From positions 19,928,739-19,992,738 of the forward strand of contig CM055192.1 of NCBI GenBank assembly GCA_029224185.1: a DNA stretch of 64,000 nucleotides. The letters are read 5' to 3'. Both the position numbers and the translations under genes were made by a program. This DNA is from Karalla daura (Eukaryota > Chordata > Actinopteri > Chaetodontiformes > Leiognathidae). The notes under the pieces are model-generated. The model did not search any database. It was not told where the DNA came from and saw only the letters and a program-made list of their open reading frames with translations. Below are positions 13,870 through 25,862 of the stretch, one piece after another; position 1 is the first letter of the stretch; each line of letters starts with the position of its first letter.

Positions 13870-13890
13870 CAACAGCAACAAACCCAAAAG
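13870..13890 (+). other. Candidate 21-nt microexon
   Basis: A pyrimidine-rich tract (TTCTTTCTGTCTC) and ATTAATCAG immediately precede 21 nt that end in AAAAG, followed at once by GTGAGTG, a donor with a perfect AAG|GTGAGT core. The length is a multiple of three; in phase 0 it would encode QQQQTQK. Microexons of 3-27 nt are typical of neural transcripts in vertebrates. No host gene is identified and the CUCU/UUCU motifs upstream are only suggestive of PTB control. Chance occurrence is quite possible. Confidence 0.25.
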
Positions 13891-16204
13891 GTGAGTGTTT
13901 TCACTCTGAGGGGGCATGGAAATAGAAACAGGTAGGTGATAAACATGATAGACATTTCATTGAAACATCTCACAGGGTGAAAGGCAGTACATACACACAC
14001 ACACAGATGCATGTGTGTGCAATAAACCGCTGACACTTTAAAATAAAACTTACTGATCTCTTGGTATAAGAACAGCTGTGGACCTTGTGAACAAAAAGAT
14101 CCCATTTCAGAGTCTTTTTTTGTTGGGCTTCCTTCACGATGCAAAGAAAGAGTAACTGATAAATCTTTCATCTCCCCATATTCACCATGTTGTGTAACCT
14201 TCAAGCTCCAAGCATCCCTCAGACCCGCATGGAGAAGGTGACCTGCCAGCATACTGCCCAAACAGTCTCTGTCTCTCCCCCTCTCTTCCACTCTGCTGTA
14301 CACACAGCGTTGTGTATGTTCAGAACAAGCCAATTATTTATTTACAACACTGCCTCTCTGTCACACTTTTTGGTGCTGCCTCCGGGATGTGACTCAGATC
14401 TCCGGGGGACACACTCTTAGGTTAGATCCCCTCCCATTCCATGTTGTATTAGGCTGGAAAAAAATTGTCAGCACAATTTTCTATCCTTACTTTTTTTTTA
14501 GACTTCTCAATACCAACCCTCATTGTGCATCCGTGGAACAACTTTTCATATTTGCAGCAAAGTTGCACGTACATTCGGCCGATGAGAAAAGCCCAAGAGG
14601 ATTAGATTGGTAAAGTCATTCATAACACTTGTGTCTAAACAAAACCTGCAACCTGAGAGCTCATTTGGCACCTGGCATGATGATTTACAGAAATGAGGAA
14701 CACATTTCTAATAGCCCAGATAGATAGGCCATTTGGTACACTATATGAGATGTAAACAAAAATAGATCAAAATCATTTGTAAATTTGGCGTGTTTGCAGA
14801 CAAACCACAAAGCATTTATATATTTTTGCATGTGACAGCTCTTGAAAATATTGTCGGGGGGAAGCATTTTCCCATAATGTCCAAGATGACCGATAATAAG
14901 CCTAACTCAAAAATCCTGCAAAATTTTACACACTGAATGAGCTGACTCGGGATATGCTGGTTCTTGCTCACCTCATCATTGTGTTGGTGAACTGCTAGCC
15001 TGTACCCCTCATACAGGTGGTGATGATCCCCCAAATGTTGACAATTTTAGACAGCTGTCCAGGTGGTTCTCAGGAAAGTTTGTGTTTTTTATTTTTTTGG
15101 AGCGATAACGTATGTCTGCCACTCTGCTTCTGCTGAGTATACTGTCCACGGAGCTGCTCGCCATCTTGAATGGTTTAGTGGCCACTCCGTGCTGCCAACT
15201 CCTCAGAAAGGGAAGTCACTATGGGCTTACCTAAAAGTTGCTAGAAGTCGCTGAATGATGTTTGTGCGTTGTACTGTACAAATCGTCCCTATGAATGAAA
15301 AGCCCCTGGCTACAGCTATTAAAAAAGGTTGTAATCATCCAATTATTCTAAATCCATTTATTATCTCACCTGCTTGATACCTACTATAAAGGCGTCACAG
15401 GGGTTCGGAGGTGTCTATATATCTCTGGTACACACAGGGTGAAGCCAGGAAATACATAAATATCCTGTTTCAAATCGTGGTGCTATATTTTCTTTTTTAT
15501 TCTGGTGCTATTCACTTATCTCAAAAATAAAAAGTTTACTACTGCTACAAATCTTTATTTGAAATTAACTTATCTTCTTTACATATGTTCTTTATGTCCC
15601 CCTAAAAGCTGGTGAATAAAAATGAACAGGCTTTATAAGCCAGAGATGGTATATGTAAGGAAGGACCATCAAATCGTGGATGAATGGATGGTAATTTCTA
15701 GTACTCTTGCATTGTGTTCTGCACACGTGATTTGGGCACTGTGCCCCAGTAAATAAAAGAAACACTCAAGTAATTTTCTCTTCTAGATTTATCTCCGCTG
15801 CTGTGATGCCTTAAGCAAGCACTCTAACCTGAAATCTCCGGTCAGCGCAAACTATATCCAGCATGCAAACAAATCTCTAGAGATAAACATCAGAGGGCAC
15901 AAGTGTTCGAGCAGATTGAAAATATCTTTTGCAGTTGCACCTGTGGCCCACGGTCACCCTGTACCCTGTAAACATCAGTCACAAAGATACAGTACAGAAG
16001 CACATGTTGTCACAACAAAACATGGTGCAAAATGTACTATAATTATTGAAAATTCCATTTGAATAATTTATTTTGGCTGTCAATGTATATCCTTTGGGTT
16101 TTTCTTGTTGTGAATTCATTCATGTACACTTGATGAGAAAGTAAAAACAAACACGACTGAAGGGACATTTTAAAAGTTGAAAATGTCAAAAACGAGAGTA
16201 TTGG
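13891..16204. other. Unique noncoding stretch with one long start-less open frame
   Basis: A short (AC)n run lies at 13993-14004. An acceptor (TTTTCTCTTCTAG ending at 15786) is followed by 91 codons without a stop up to TGA at 16060-16062. There is no ATG near its start, no donor and no nearby poly(A) signal, and open runs of this size occur elsewhere in the window by chance. The minus-strand frame at 13866-14333 crosses the AC run and has no coding character. Confidence 0.5.
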
Positions 16205-16505
16205 TTCAAACATGCACCTCACAGAGGGAAGAACCTGGGCTTGACTCCTGGGACTTATTGTGTGGAGTTTCAGAGCCGGTATTCATATAACTTTTCTCCA
16301 GGTACTCTAGTTTCCTCCCAGAGTCCCAAAATATGCATGTTGATTGGAGACTTTAAATTGGTCTGGGTGTGAGGGTAGACTGGGGACCTATCTAGGGTGT
16401 ATTCCCTGCTTTCACCCTACTGTATGCTTGAAGAAATAAGCTCCAGCAGACCCCTGCGACATAGGTTAGGTTACGAAAATGGATGGACGAATGGATGGAT
16501 AGATG
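16205..16505 (+). mobile_element. Dispersed teleost repeat copy 1, near full length
   Basis: The copy reads in order: a CACCTCACAG start, a decayed 'cctgggttcgactcctgg' region, GTGTGGAGTTT, an 'ctccaggtactctagtttcc' region, a decayed CAAAAACATGCATG, GACTTTAAATTG, GGGGACCTATCTAGGGTGTA, CTCCAGCAGACCCCTGCGAC, and a GGATGGACGAATGGATGG tail. This is a repeat I know from many teleost genomes and associate with L2/CR1-clade LINE 3' ends or SINEs that borrowed them; the exact family name is uncertain. It contains no reverse transcriptase frame and is heavily mutated, so it is a fossil. Confidence 0.75.
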
Positions 16506-19500
16506 CTTTTAACTCTAATGTACATTTATTTTTGGCCGACATCTGCCACACTGTGGTTGTGCTCAAGCCTTTCTCAGACATGCTAATGGGTAATTCCGAG
16601 CCAGACAAGAATCCATAGCCACTACACTACTGTCATGCTCCTGCACTTAACATTTGATTGTGCCTCATTCATAAAGCCTGAAATAAGCTATTACGACTCT
16701 GAGCACCCGTATTATATTCTCCTCTGTTTTCACAGCATTGTGCCACTATGAACCTTTCCCATGTGAAATAATCTGTCTTGATTAAACTGCAGTGCTGCGG
16801 CATCAGAAGGGGGCCGCCGCCACGTATTCCTCTCCCTTTGACGTGCCGCGCCACTTCACTCTGATGAACAAGATGGAGCCTGGAGAGGCAAATTGGTTTC
16901 AGAATTGAATATTTTTTAACTGCCAGATTTTCAAAACGCCTGACAAATATCACTGAACCAATTAAAGTACACATCTGTTTCATTAGGAGGCCTCATATCC
17001 ATCCATCTTATCTGTCAATCTCATCTCTCGGTACCTTCGTGCACCTCATCAGATGTCTTCATGCGCGTGTGACTGTGGAGATTAATTGAGCCAATTTCAC
17101 TTCATTTCGGGGGGGAGAGAAAAAACTTCACGCTCTGGATTTCTAATTTGATACTCACTTTTATTACATCTTAAAGTCACTTTTGCTGCACAAATTCTTA
17201 TTCAATTATGAACGGGTGGGATACGAAATAAAACTGGGGCAGCGATAACTCAGCATACAATGATCTGCATCCACCCAGGCTTACAATGAGTCAAGAATGA
17301 TTGAATGTTTTATTTGAGTGTCACGCTGCTTAAATGAAGTCTGAAAAGTAATACTGCTTTACAAATTTGATTTCGGGAGACGTGAGATTCCAAGAACACA
17401 GCAATGAAGTAGCTCGCGTGCCAACATGAAACCGACGTGGAGGCGATGCATGAGGAGAGTCACAAAAGTGTCGCACTGTTGTTCCCACGCATCAGTTGTG
17501 AATATAAAGACTGACGCCCAGCTGAGGGGAGACACTGAACACGAACCCAATATAGTCTGTCCCACCTTCCAGCAGAACTATCAGGCACAGAGCCACTCTA
17601 TGTGTCTTTCAACGTTTATTTTAAATTGAATCGTGTCAGTCCAGAGGTTTACATGAAAGTTATGTGCGAGAAACTATTACCTGGGAATTGTTTTCCTTGT
17701 CTTGACTGACAATGATGTAAGAAAATTGTCTGGAGATGACTCTGTTGGCTGTCAGTGTCAGGAAAATGCTTCCTCTCTTTTCAAGCAGACCGGCAGCAGG
17801 TGTTTATTCAGTCTTCCTTTATTTAATCGGACTATTAAATCAGCTGTGCCACTGAAAAAAAATAAAAAACTCACAGCTACACTATTAATTGCTTGACTCC
17901 AAAAGGGTAGCCAACAGCTACGCTAAGCCATTTTGTAGCAGTCAGGAAGCATTATATTCACTCCTATTTACATGGATTTATGCAGCTGATCAAGGCACTG
18001 AGACCAAAGTCTTCCTGATGTAAAGTTTACTGTCCTGCCCCTGGTGCAAATGGATCCTATAAGCATACCGTTTCCACCGTAAAATGTCCTTTGTTGCTGG
18101 AAAAATGCACACTTTTGGCTGACAAGAGATACCGACCGAGGGTAGCGGCTCAGTGCATGAAATGGATTTTTCCACATTTGAATGTAAGGTGGCTGCGTCA
18201 GGGAGCTTTACACTCGGTTCATATTCTTTGGTGTTGCTTTATCATGGCGTCATCCTTCCAAGGGTGCTGGCTTTGACAAAGGTCATAGAAGAAAGCCAAA
18301 CATGGAGGGAAGCATAAGCTCTTTGTCCTTAGAGCTTTAGCTCAGTGGTTTCTTTTTCTACCTCAGGCTGCTCTCAAATCATGTTGTCAGAAGTGTCCAT
18401 AATCTATTGGACAGTGAAGTTGACCAGCGCTGTAACAGCAGCAGCAGAGCGTGTGAAATCACACTTGCTGTTGCATTTAGTAGAGGCAAACACGTTCAAG
18501 TTTTATCCTATTAAAGTTTTATCTCATATCACTAATTGGAATAGATTTTCTACCATTTTATTATGTTTTAAACTGTTTTAAGGCCTATATTACTCTAATA
18601 TGGAGCACTGTAAATTGCCTCTATGTTTGAAAGATGCTGACCACAAAGGCACTTTTATGGTTAAGTTAAACAAGTAATCATTGTCATGTTTAGTTACATT
18701 TGTCTGATGGTGTTTTATCTGAAGAAAAATAGCTTTTAAATAAGTTTTAATTCACATCTCATGTGTTTTGTAGGATACAATTTTAGATATTGAATGTCTC
18801 TTTCAATGCATGTCCCAATCAGGCGTCCACATCATGTTGGTGATAACCCTGACTGAGTGTCTCTGACAATATTTTGTGTACAAGGTCAAAACATGACAAT
18901 ATACAGTGTGCAATTGTGAATCTACTATGGAAAAAAAAGTGGAAAAAATAATGACATGGGATGCAATGAGTTTGAAATCAATCTACTCTATATGCAGGAG
19001 ATGTTTGTAATTTCCCCATTCCTGCATGAGAGCCCAGTGGAGATGTCACTCATGGCTGCTCAGCTCGTCCATGATCCGGCACTATCACCCACTCTTAGTC
19101 CCATTTTGTATTCAAACAGCATTTGGGACTTTGGATATGTAAAAGCAAAATAGGTGGTGAAGAAATTGTAGTAAAGTGCATGCACACAGTGGGTGAGTGT
19201 ACCTAAAGTGCCCTTTTCCTCCTGTGCATTTTCGCAAACAGCGGTAAAGTGCTTCTGGATTATCACAACCTGTGTCACCATTGTGCTTCCGTTTTTCCAA
19301 CATGGTGCGACCTTTCAAACTGCGTATCGATGTTCAGGAGCCCCCCCCACCTTAAATTGTTTTTTGCTGACTGTCAGCAGAAGCTGCTCTCTAAGGAAAT
19401 TCTTTCAAGCTGTTCAACTCCAGTTCCCAGGCAAACTCAAGAAGCCATTATAATTTCCAACTTTTGGAGCAGCCTCTGACTCCTGTGACAAGAAGAGTGG

Positions 19501-22253
19501 GTAACTGAAAACAAGGACAACGGGGAGTGACCAACCCAGGGCAGGCGAAGCTGCTTTCAGATGTGCCTGTAGTGTATTGATCAGTGTTTGTGAGGGCGCC
19601 CATACATCCATTAATACAGCCTTGGTGCACTTTAAGGCATCATTCTTGTCATCATTAAAGAATACCATTGATTAAATTAGATGAAAGGAATTTGCTCAGA
19701 GGTGGACAGCCACAGTCTGAGTCTGAAAATCAAAGGCCAAGGACTCAGGAAATAGTCCATCCAGACGCCTCGTGTTCTCTCAGTGGTGCATTCATTCATC
19801 TGCAATGCGTATAGCATAGAGCACCATCACTTGCACGCAATTATCCGAATAGCTCTGTACACTGCTATAGCGAAGCTTTGATGTTGAATGTGGGAGCTGA
19901 GTGTATGTGCTGTGTCTGCACTGCATGACCACAGCTACACGAAGCTTAAAGTTTTGTAGATACAGTACTGGGTGGATTGCATCATCAACTCAGTTTCTGC
20001 AAATGATGATGACGAAATTTTTGGATTCGATTTTTTCCGCCTGTAAGGGTGAATTGATATTTCTTGAAATGAGGGAAAATCAAGGATAGCTTTGACACTG
20101 CTGATGTGTAAAGATGGAGTCTGATGACATATTTAAGAAGGGATAAACCTTAATTGATTCCCAGCGGGAAAATTTGGTTGTTGCGGCCGGAAAATGACAC
20201 AAATATTGAAGATGTGAAAAGGAAGAGAACCAGCTGATATACAGTGATTATGCATGTAAGAGACACTAAAATATTCTCACTGCAGGGTGATGTTTTAAAT
20301 ATCACACAATGTTGTAGCGATTCTACACCCTTCTCATCAATTACAGCAGTGTCTTCAATGTGTTTGCAGTTGTAAAAAGAAAAAATATAAATAGATAGGC
20401 TTTACTGATTGTCATTCATAAATACAATCTGCAATAATAATCATTTTAACACGCTAGTAAATAGTTTGAACGTGACAAAGCTCTTGCTTGCAGCTGATGT
20501 TCTATAAATATCTCTTTCTAAATGTAACATCAGTATATAACCGATCAAATCTCACTTTTTTAAATGTCGTAAAATGCCATCTTAGGACACGCACACACAC
20601 GGATAGATGCAGACACACAAAACGCTGAATGTTGATGGAGAATATCCTCGAGTAAAAAAAACAAGAGTGACATTTAAATGATAAAAACATTTGCTTTGGT
20701 TTATTATTGAAATAATTCACCCAACTATCTGTCCTGAGTCTGCATTTGTTTTTACTGGATGTGATCCATTCACTGACCTGGGCTTAAGTCGTAGGAGCGT
20801 CCAGGAGCAGCAGTGACGCAACTGCTGATATTTGACTATTCAGTCACATTGAGCCAACCTACACACAGGGAGTGAGACCCTGTTTGAGAAAGCCATTATT
20901 GGTGCAGTCCAGTGGTATCTGTTTCTCCTCACTGGGACCAGTGCTGGTGCCTACTCTCATTCTATCATTGGCATCTTCTTGGTAATCCTAGATCGCTGGA
21001 TCCAAAAACATCTTGTTGGGCTCTTATTTCCACTAATGAATTACAGAAAAAGTGAATGTGATGCTTCCTGGATTCCTAATCTTGAATGTACTGCTGATGT
21101 CATCACTGAATACACATTGTGATATTAAGTTTCTGTTAAAAATAGTAAATAGACTGCATTTGCCACTTTTCTAATCTACTGACCACTCAAAACACGTCAT
21201 AACACAGTTACTTATACGCCAGTCATCACAAGCTATTACAACTATGTTTTAGTTAAACAAATCTAATGTGTGATTTAGGTCATATCACACACCTTTTAAA
21301 TATATTTCGGTGAGTCCTTCATTCAATTATACAATCACTGCAGTCAAATATTCTGTTGCTCAAAATACAGTTTTGAGTTGCACATAAACATATTATTTTA
21401 GTTCCTGATATACTTCATCACAGACAATTCATACAAATGATAATTTACATTGTATCTCCTCCAAACTATACAAAACAACTTACAATGCAGAATAATAAAT
21501 AAATAAGTCAAGTACTAAATTAAATTAAGTTATGGCACAGTTAAAATTGCTATTCTTGATGGAAAAAGTACTTATTTGGTGATGTTTGCAGCTCCAACAC
21601 ATTTATCACTTCAACACAGACGCACGTCACCCGGGGCTGATGCAAATCTAGTCTATATCTAGTGTGTGTAAAAGCAGACTCACTGTCTTTATGATTCATC
21701 CGCTGCATGTTGTGGGCATCATTAGACTGCTGCTGCTGCTCACAGTACAGGACAAGTACAAAGATATTCACATTAAAGCCAATTGTTGCTGTGCCCAGAC
21801 ATGAAAACGTGCAACCGACAAAGTCCCTGGAACTAAGTTCAGGAGGAAGGAAAGTGGACACGGTTGTGAAATCGTCGGCAGCGTGTCCACATGTGGTGTT
21901 TACACAGCAGCCACCAATAAATCAAGCCAATGCCAAAAAACAGAGCAAACATTTTCTTTCCGGGCCTCAGCGCGTGGCGGACAGTTACAAAGTGGGCAGT
22001 GTGTTTTTAATCGCTTCATGCCACACTCCTCCCTTTGGAGGCGGAGAACAAGCTTGTCGATCTGTTCCAGTGAACATCAGGGGAGAGCACCTTGAAGCCC
22101 GGAGCCGCTATCTGCCATGGTGCAGTGGTGGTAATGATTAAGTATCAGTCCAGCACCCTCCTCTCATTTCCAAACTATCGGTTTCACCTTCTCCACTACA
22201 TCACATTTGTGGAGCAGAAGGTAATGATCCAGCTGGGTGACTGCCAAGTCATT
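16506..22253. other. Unique noncoding stretch, no gene recognised
   Basis: Sub-block 16680-17110 has regulatory texture (CAATTAAAG, GATTAATTGAG, a GC-rich GGGGGCCGCCGCC core near 16808-16820). At 18365 a good acceptor (TTTCTTTTTCTACCTCAG) has no matching donor. A (CTG)4 run lies at 21728-21739. Open frames are short and overlap in several frames, as expected of noncoding DNA. Confidence 0.55.
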
Positions 22254-22359
22254 TTCTTTCCGACGCTCTCCTACTCCCCATTTCACTCTCTCCGTGTCTG
22301 CCTCCGTCTCTCGCCCTCTTCCCTTCCCACTGACTTCCCTCTCATCCTCTGTCTTTAAG
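22254..22359 (+). other. Pyrimidine tract of about 105 nt without internal AG
   Basis: From CTTTCCGACGCTCTCC to CTCTGTCTTTAAG the plus strand is overwhelmingly C/T and contains no AG dinucleotide until position 22358-22359. Long AG-free pyrimidine tracts are the classic layout upstream of a 3' splice site with a distant branch point. It may also be simple-sequence expansion of TCTC/CCTC units. Confidence 0.5.
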
Positions 22360-22524
22360 TTTTGGTGTTCGCCTCTCAAGGTTGCCTGTGGAGATAAAAT
22401 AGCCATGCCCACTAGGCGAGAGAGTCAGCCCCCTGAACTGTCTGCAACAGGAGGTCACAGAGACTGGCAGTTGGTTTACGGACTTCTTTACGGCTGTGGC
22501 GGTGCATCCAAAAGAGACGGAAAG
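22360..22524 (+). other. Candidate internal coding exon (165 nt, 55 codons)
   Basis: The segment begins right after the first AG following the pyrimidine tract and ends at AAAG|GTGAGG, a good donor. It is exactly 55 codons, open throughout, with phase 0 at both ends. The peptide starts FWCSPLKVACGDKIAMP and ends GGASKRDGK; I do not recognise it and see no domain, signal peptide or repeats. The acceptor is AAG rather than the preferred CAG/TAG. The combination of tract, symmetric phase and donor makes this one of the better exon candidates here, but a chance open segment of this length is not rare. Confidence 0.28.
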
Positions 22525-23703
22525 GTGAGGAAGGTTGAGCATGCTGCGATTTTTGGCTGTGCACTTTAGCCCGCTGTTTAACTTTAGATATCAATCAATT
22601 CCACAGAGAGCAGACTGCACTGACTGAACGACTGGGCTCTGAGACAGATTATATTAACAGGCAGCACTGACAATGGCTTCATAGTGTGATAGATTTACAA
22701 ATAGGATTGACTGGGATTGCTGAGAGTGATTGAACAATAAACAGTTTTATCCCACTCCCTCACTCTCTAGTTGTCCTGTGCACAATGAAAGCAGAGGGTG
22801 AAACTGGGGTAAAGCACTGTTTACCACATTAGTATTGTGTTAATCCCTCTGTCATACATGATATTTACTAGAGGGTAATATCTTGCACAACACTGTTCCG
22901 ATTGTGACCAAATATGGACGGATGAGGTGTTTTGGATTAAATGCAACAATAAAACACATTCAATAATGTTGACTACGCTTGTGCAACCTTAATACTTTTT
23001 GCTTTCATGAAAGCGTGGCGTTACAAATTCGCTGGTTGAGTCCATCCTGGAGGCTTAGCGGTTTAAGAATCAAGCAGCGCATTCTCAACATTTCCCATCA
23101 TACGTTCACCTTAATTTACTGACAGCCTTTTGTTGGATATGATGCAGCGATGAGTTAACACCCCACTGCTGCAGTTACCTTCCAGAAGATGAAAAACATT
23201 TAATTCAGCAAAATACAATTTAGGATGTCCCGTTTGATTAATACCTCTTTAAGCCTAGCTATACATCAAAACGCTACGCAGCAGTTTAAAATACTCTGAT
23301 ACAGAGGCTACTACAACTCAGCAAAATTTGTCACATCCACTTTAACTTCTGTCTCGACACTAAATTGGCAAAATATTACACATTTGACTGCAAACAGGTA
23401 AACAGTCTGTGGGGAGAGACAAAGAGGCAGGAGCAGAGATTGAAATGCAATCTCTGAAGCCACTGGCTATCTTTTGGCAATTTGGCTTTTGATTAGATTT
23501 TTTATGTTATCTGTATTAATATGCATGTGTCTGTTTACAGAGATTTGTGGCTGGAGCTGCCAAGCTGTTGGTAAAAAATGACCAGCACGCACGAGAAAAG
23601 GAGGACTAGTGTCCACTTGTGACATGGAAAACCTCAAAAATGTTGTTCTCAGAGGCTAAATTGTCATCATGTGAGTCATGTGCATCATCATGAATCATGT
23701 GAG
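22525..23703. other. Unique noncoding stretch with a weak 30-nt exon-like segment
   Basis: At 23541-23570 an acceptor (GTGTCTGTTTACAG) and the donor TTG|GTAAAA bound 30 nt that read RFVAGAAKLL in phase 0. The donor is only moderate. Nothing else is recognised. Confidence 0.45.
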
Positions 23704-24006
23704 TGTTGGTGGTTAACACTGTCACCTCATAGCATAAAGGACTTGGATTTGAGTCCCAGGTTGAACACAGGGCCTTTCTGTGTGGAGCTTGCATGTTCTG
23801 CACGTGACTGGGTGTGTTTCTTCTCAGCACAGCAGTTTCTTTTCACCATCCCAAAACATGTATGTTAAGGTCAACTGGAGACTCTAAATTGCCCCTATGT
23901 GTGTGTGTGGGAGGGTGAATTATACGTGTGTGGCCTGCAATGAACTGCCCACCTTACCAGAGTGTATTTCCTGCCTTTGCCTTATGTAAGCTAAAGGCAG
24001 GTTAAT
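23704..24006 (+). mobile_element. Dispersed teleost repeat copy 2
   Basis: Same family as 16205-16505. This copy keeps the left end best: GGTGGTTAACACTGTCACCTC, the decayed 'ggatttgagtcccaggtt' B-box-like region, GGGCCTTTCTGTGTGGAG, CTTGCATGTTCTGC, CCAAAACATGTATGTTAAGG, GACTCTAAATTGCCCC and a decayed CCAGAGTGTATTTCCTGCC. It ends without the GGATGG tail. No coding capacity. Confidence 0.75.
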
Positions 24007-25596
24007 CGAATAATCTACTGTCAAATTTTTACTGCTGTCATATATTTTACTGGTGTTGGAGTTGGAATGATGCATTTCATACAGAGAGGATGGCACGACA
24101 TCAGGACTGTCAGTCTGAGTCAAAAAAAAAAAAAAATCCACCGGTGACCATACTCTGGCAGTCTCTGTTTCACTGATGTTCTGTTATTATGCACAAGCAG
24201 CGACCTTCCAGAACAAAAGTTCAAGCAATTCCCTTCTGGAAATAAAAAAGACCTGTATTCTTCAAACGGGGTCAAAAGAGCTGGATGATTCCAGCACATC
24301 CTGCGTCGTCTCCACAGAGACGCCTCTCAGGAGTGCAAATCCTGAGTGAAGCTCACTGAGTATGTGTTGTGAATTTAAAGATGATGTGATGATCTGATGT
24401 GCTGACATGGGGGGAAACCTGCACCGCTGCAGAGACTGAATCTGTGTCCTGAGACCCACGGATACGAGAGGAGGTCGCTCAAGATGGCCGGCGAGGGCGG
24501 AAATCTCCCACAGTGCTCGCTGACCACATCTTCCTTTCTTAACATAAGTTAACTTGTAAGCTCCAAGAATCCATACTCTGCAGCCATGGGGTGCAGCCTG
24601 TGGGTGCATTATAAGGCTGCACATCAAAAAGAAAGGGCATGTTCCCTCCGTAGATGAAAAGAATTGAGGGGATTACATTTTCCCACCAGAACAATCTGAT
24701 TTACTCAGTGCAATTACCCTTTTATAGGTTAGCCCGAGCATTTCTATTTCATAATCAAGGTGAAAATGTGATTTTAAAAGACAGCTGTTAGAGTACATGG
24801 ATTGAATACGTTTGTGGTTGCTGCAGATAACATCACCATATCCCTCCAGCCTATCACCTCAGTGCTGATAATCCTCTGAATGTGCCGATGTACGAGCCAC
24901 CTTGCCAGGATGTCTTTGAGTCATGTTCACATTATTGGAGACTCGGATTCATTTTCCCTTACCTAGAAATTGAAGAGAGATTTGAAATAGGATTTGGGAT
25001 TTCCTTTGATGGGTCCCCGCTAGTTGACATTTACTTGGAGAACGTCATTGAATTACAGTAGCGCTGCATTTCTCTACCGTTATTACTCCATGGTTCAATG
25101 AAGCCCGGGCTGTTTTGTAGCATACATCGTGGCTGCATCCAGGACCCAAAGCACAGAAGAACTGAGGAGAATCATAAACAGGTTTGGTAATGAGAATGAG
25201 ATAATTATCTTGGAGCTGCAACACAGTGTGTAACTGTCGTGCTCCTCTGTGCAATTACTCCATTTAAGACCCATTACCACCAAACATCCAAACATTGTTG
25301 TAGTAATTGTTGGTTTGATTGCACTCTTTATTAATCAAAGTGTATCGGTGACCTCTACTAATTAGTTAATCAAATAGGGTGTAAATTCCATTACGGATTA
25401 GACAGGAAAAGTAGGATTTGCTGAGGATAATTGTGGTCAAGTTTGTACGGTTGTCCTTGATGTCAGTGCGGAGTCAGTGTCCAGCTTCCTTTGTTTTTCT
25501 GCACCTGTTTACACAGTCCAACAAACTAATTACACACCTCTAATGCGCTTTCATTGGTGTCTTTTCAAGAAGAGGAGACCACCTGTTACGAATGGT
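24007..25596. other. Unique noncoding stretch with an A15 run and a YY1-like site
   Basis: A run of 15 A lies at 24122-24136. CAAGATGGC at 24480-24488, followed by CGGCGAGGGCGG, resembles a YY1 site in a short GC-rich patch (about 24460-24520). The minus-strand open frame at 24262-24627 has no coding character. The segment 25300-25500 is ordinary AT-rich DNA. Confidence 0.45.
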
Positions 25597-25612
25597 GGGT
25601 GGGTGGGTGGGG
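25597..25612 (+). other. Short-loop G-quadruplex motif
   Basis: Three GGGT units followed by GGGG: four G-tracts separated by single T loops, the arrangement that forms very stable parallel quadruplexes. It sits about 130 nt upstream of the ATG at 25742, a position where such motifs are common in vertebrate promoters. Confidence 0.7.
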
Positions 25613-25684
25613 AGCCTTATTCACTTACCTACAAAGAAGTATTGATGTGTCATGGTTGAGGGTGCAGCAATTTCCACCTGTGAA

Positions 25685-25730
25685 ATGCAAATGTGACCAG
25701 GGCAGAGTCCACCATGGTCAGCATGCAAAT
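25685..25730 (+). promoter_or_regulatory. Pair of perfect octamer (POU/Oct) sites
   Basis: ATGCAAAT occurs at 25685-25692 and again at 25723-25730, with starts 38 bp apart and in the same orientation; the second is followed by GAG. An 8-mer is expected only about twice per 64 kb over both strands, so two perfect copies within 46 bp directly upstream of a CpG-dense ATG stand out. POU-family binding is established for this motif; activity here is inference. Confidence 0.45.
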
Positions 25731-25741
25731 GAGCTTATCGA

Positions 25742-25862
25742 ATGGCCGCGGGGGCACACGGTGCTTTTGACCTGCTGCTGCTGCTGCCGCTGCCACTGCT
25801 GCATTCACAATACCGCTGCGCCGTTTCCTTCCCTCCGCTTGTGGGCTCAGGGCCGTTCAGCG
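25742..25862 (+). other. Candidate first coding exon with signal-peptide-like start
   Basis: ATG at 25742 opens 40 codons plus one base, ending AGCG|GTGAGTG, a good splice donor. The peptide begins MAAGAHGAFD, continues with a ten-residue core LLLLLPLPLL, then HSQYRCAVSF and PPLVGSGPFS. That is the layout of an N-terminal signal peptide or anchor. About ten CpGs lie in 121 nt and GC is well above the surroundings, as in first exons at CpG promoters. An in-frame TGA just upstream (25730-25732) fixes the ATG as the first possible start; the -3 base is C, so Kozak context is weak. The Leu run comes from (CTG)5 at 25772-25786, so a trinucleotide repeat could mimic a signal peptide. No family recognised. 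Confidence 0.3.

Noticed and set aside
13866..14333. 155-codon minus-strand open frame, the longest in the window
   Set aside because: It runs through a CA/TG microsatellite (HLCVCVC), has no known motif, and is within the range expected by chance.
15967..15976. TGTAAACATC, the miR-30 seed
   Set aside because: The following bases differ from miR-30 and no hairpin partner is present.
15787..16062. 91-codon open run after a good acceptor
   Set aside because: No donor, no nearby poly(A) signal, no recognisable peptide; open runs this long are expected by chance here.
20390..20450. Resemblance to the teleost 'tagataggctttattgat' repeat end
   Set aside because: Match too short and not extendable on either side.
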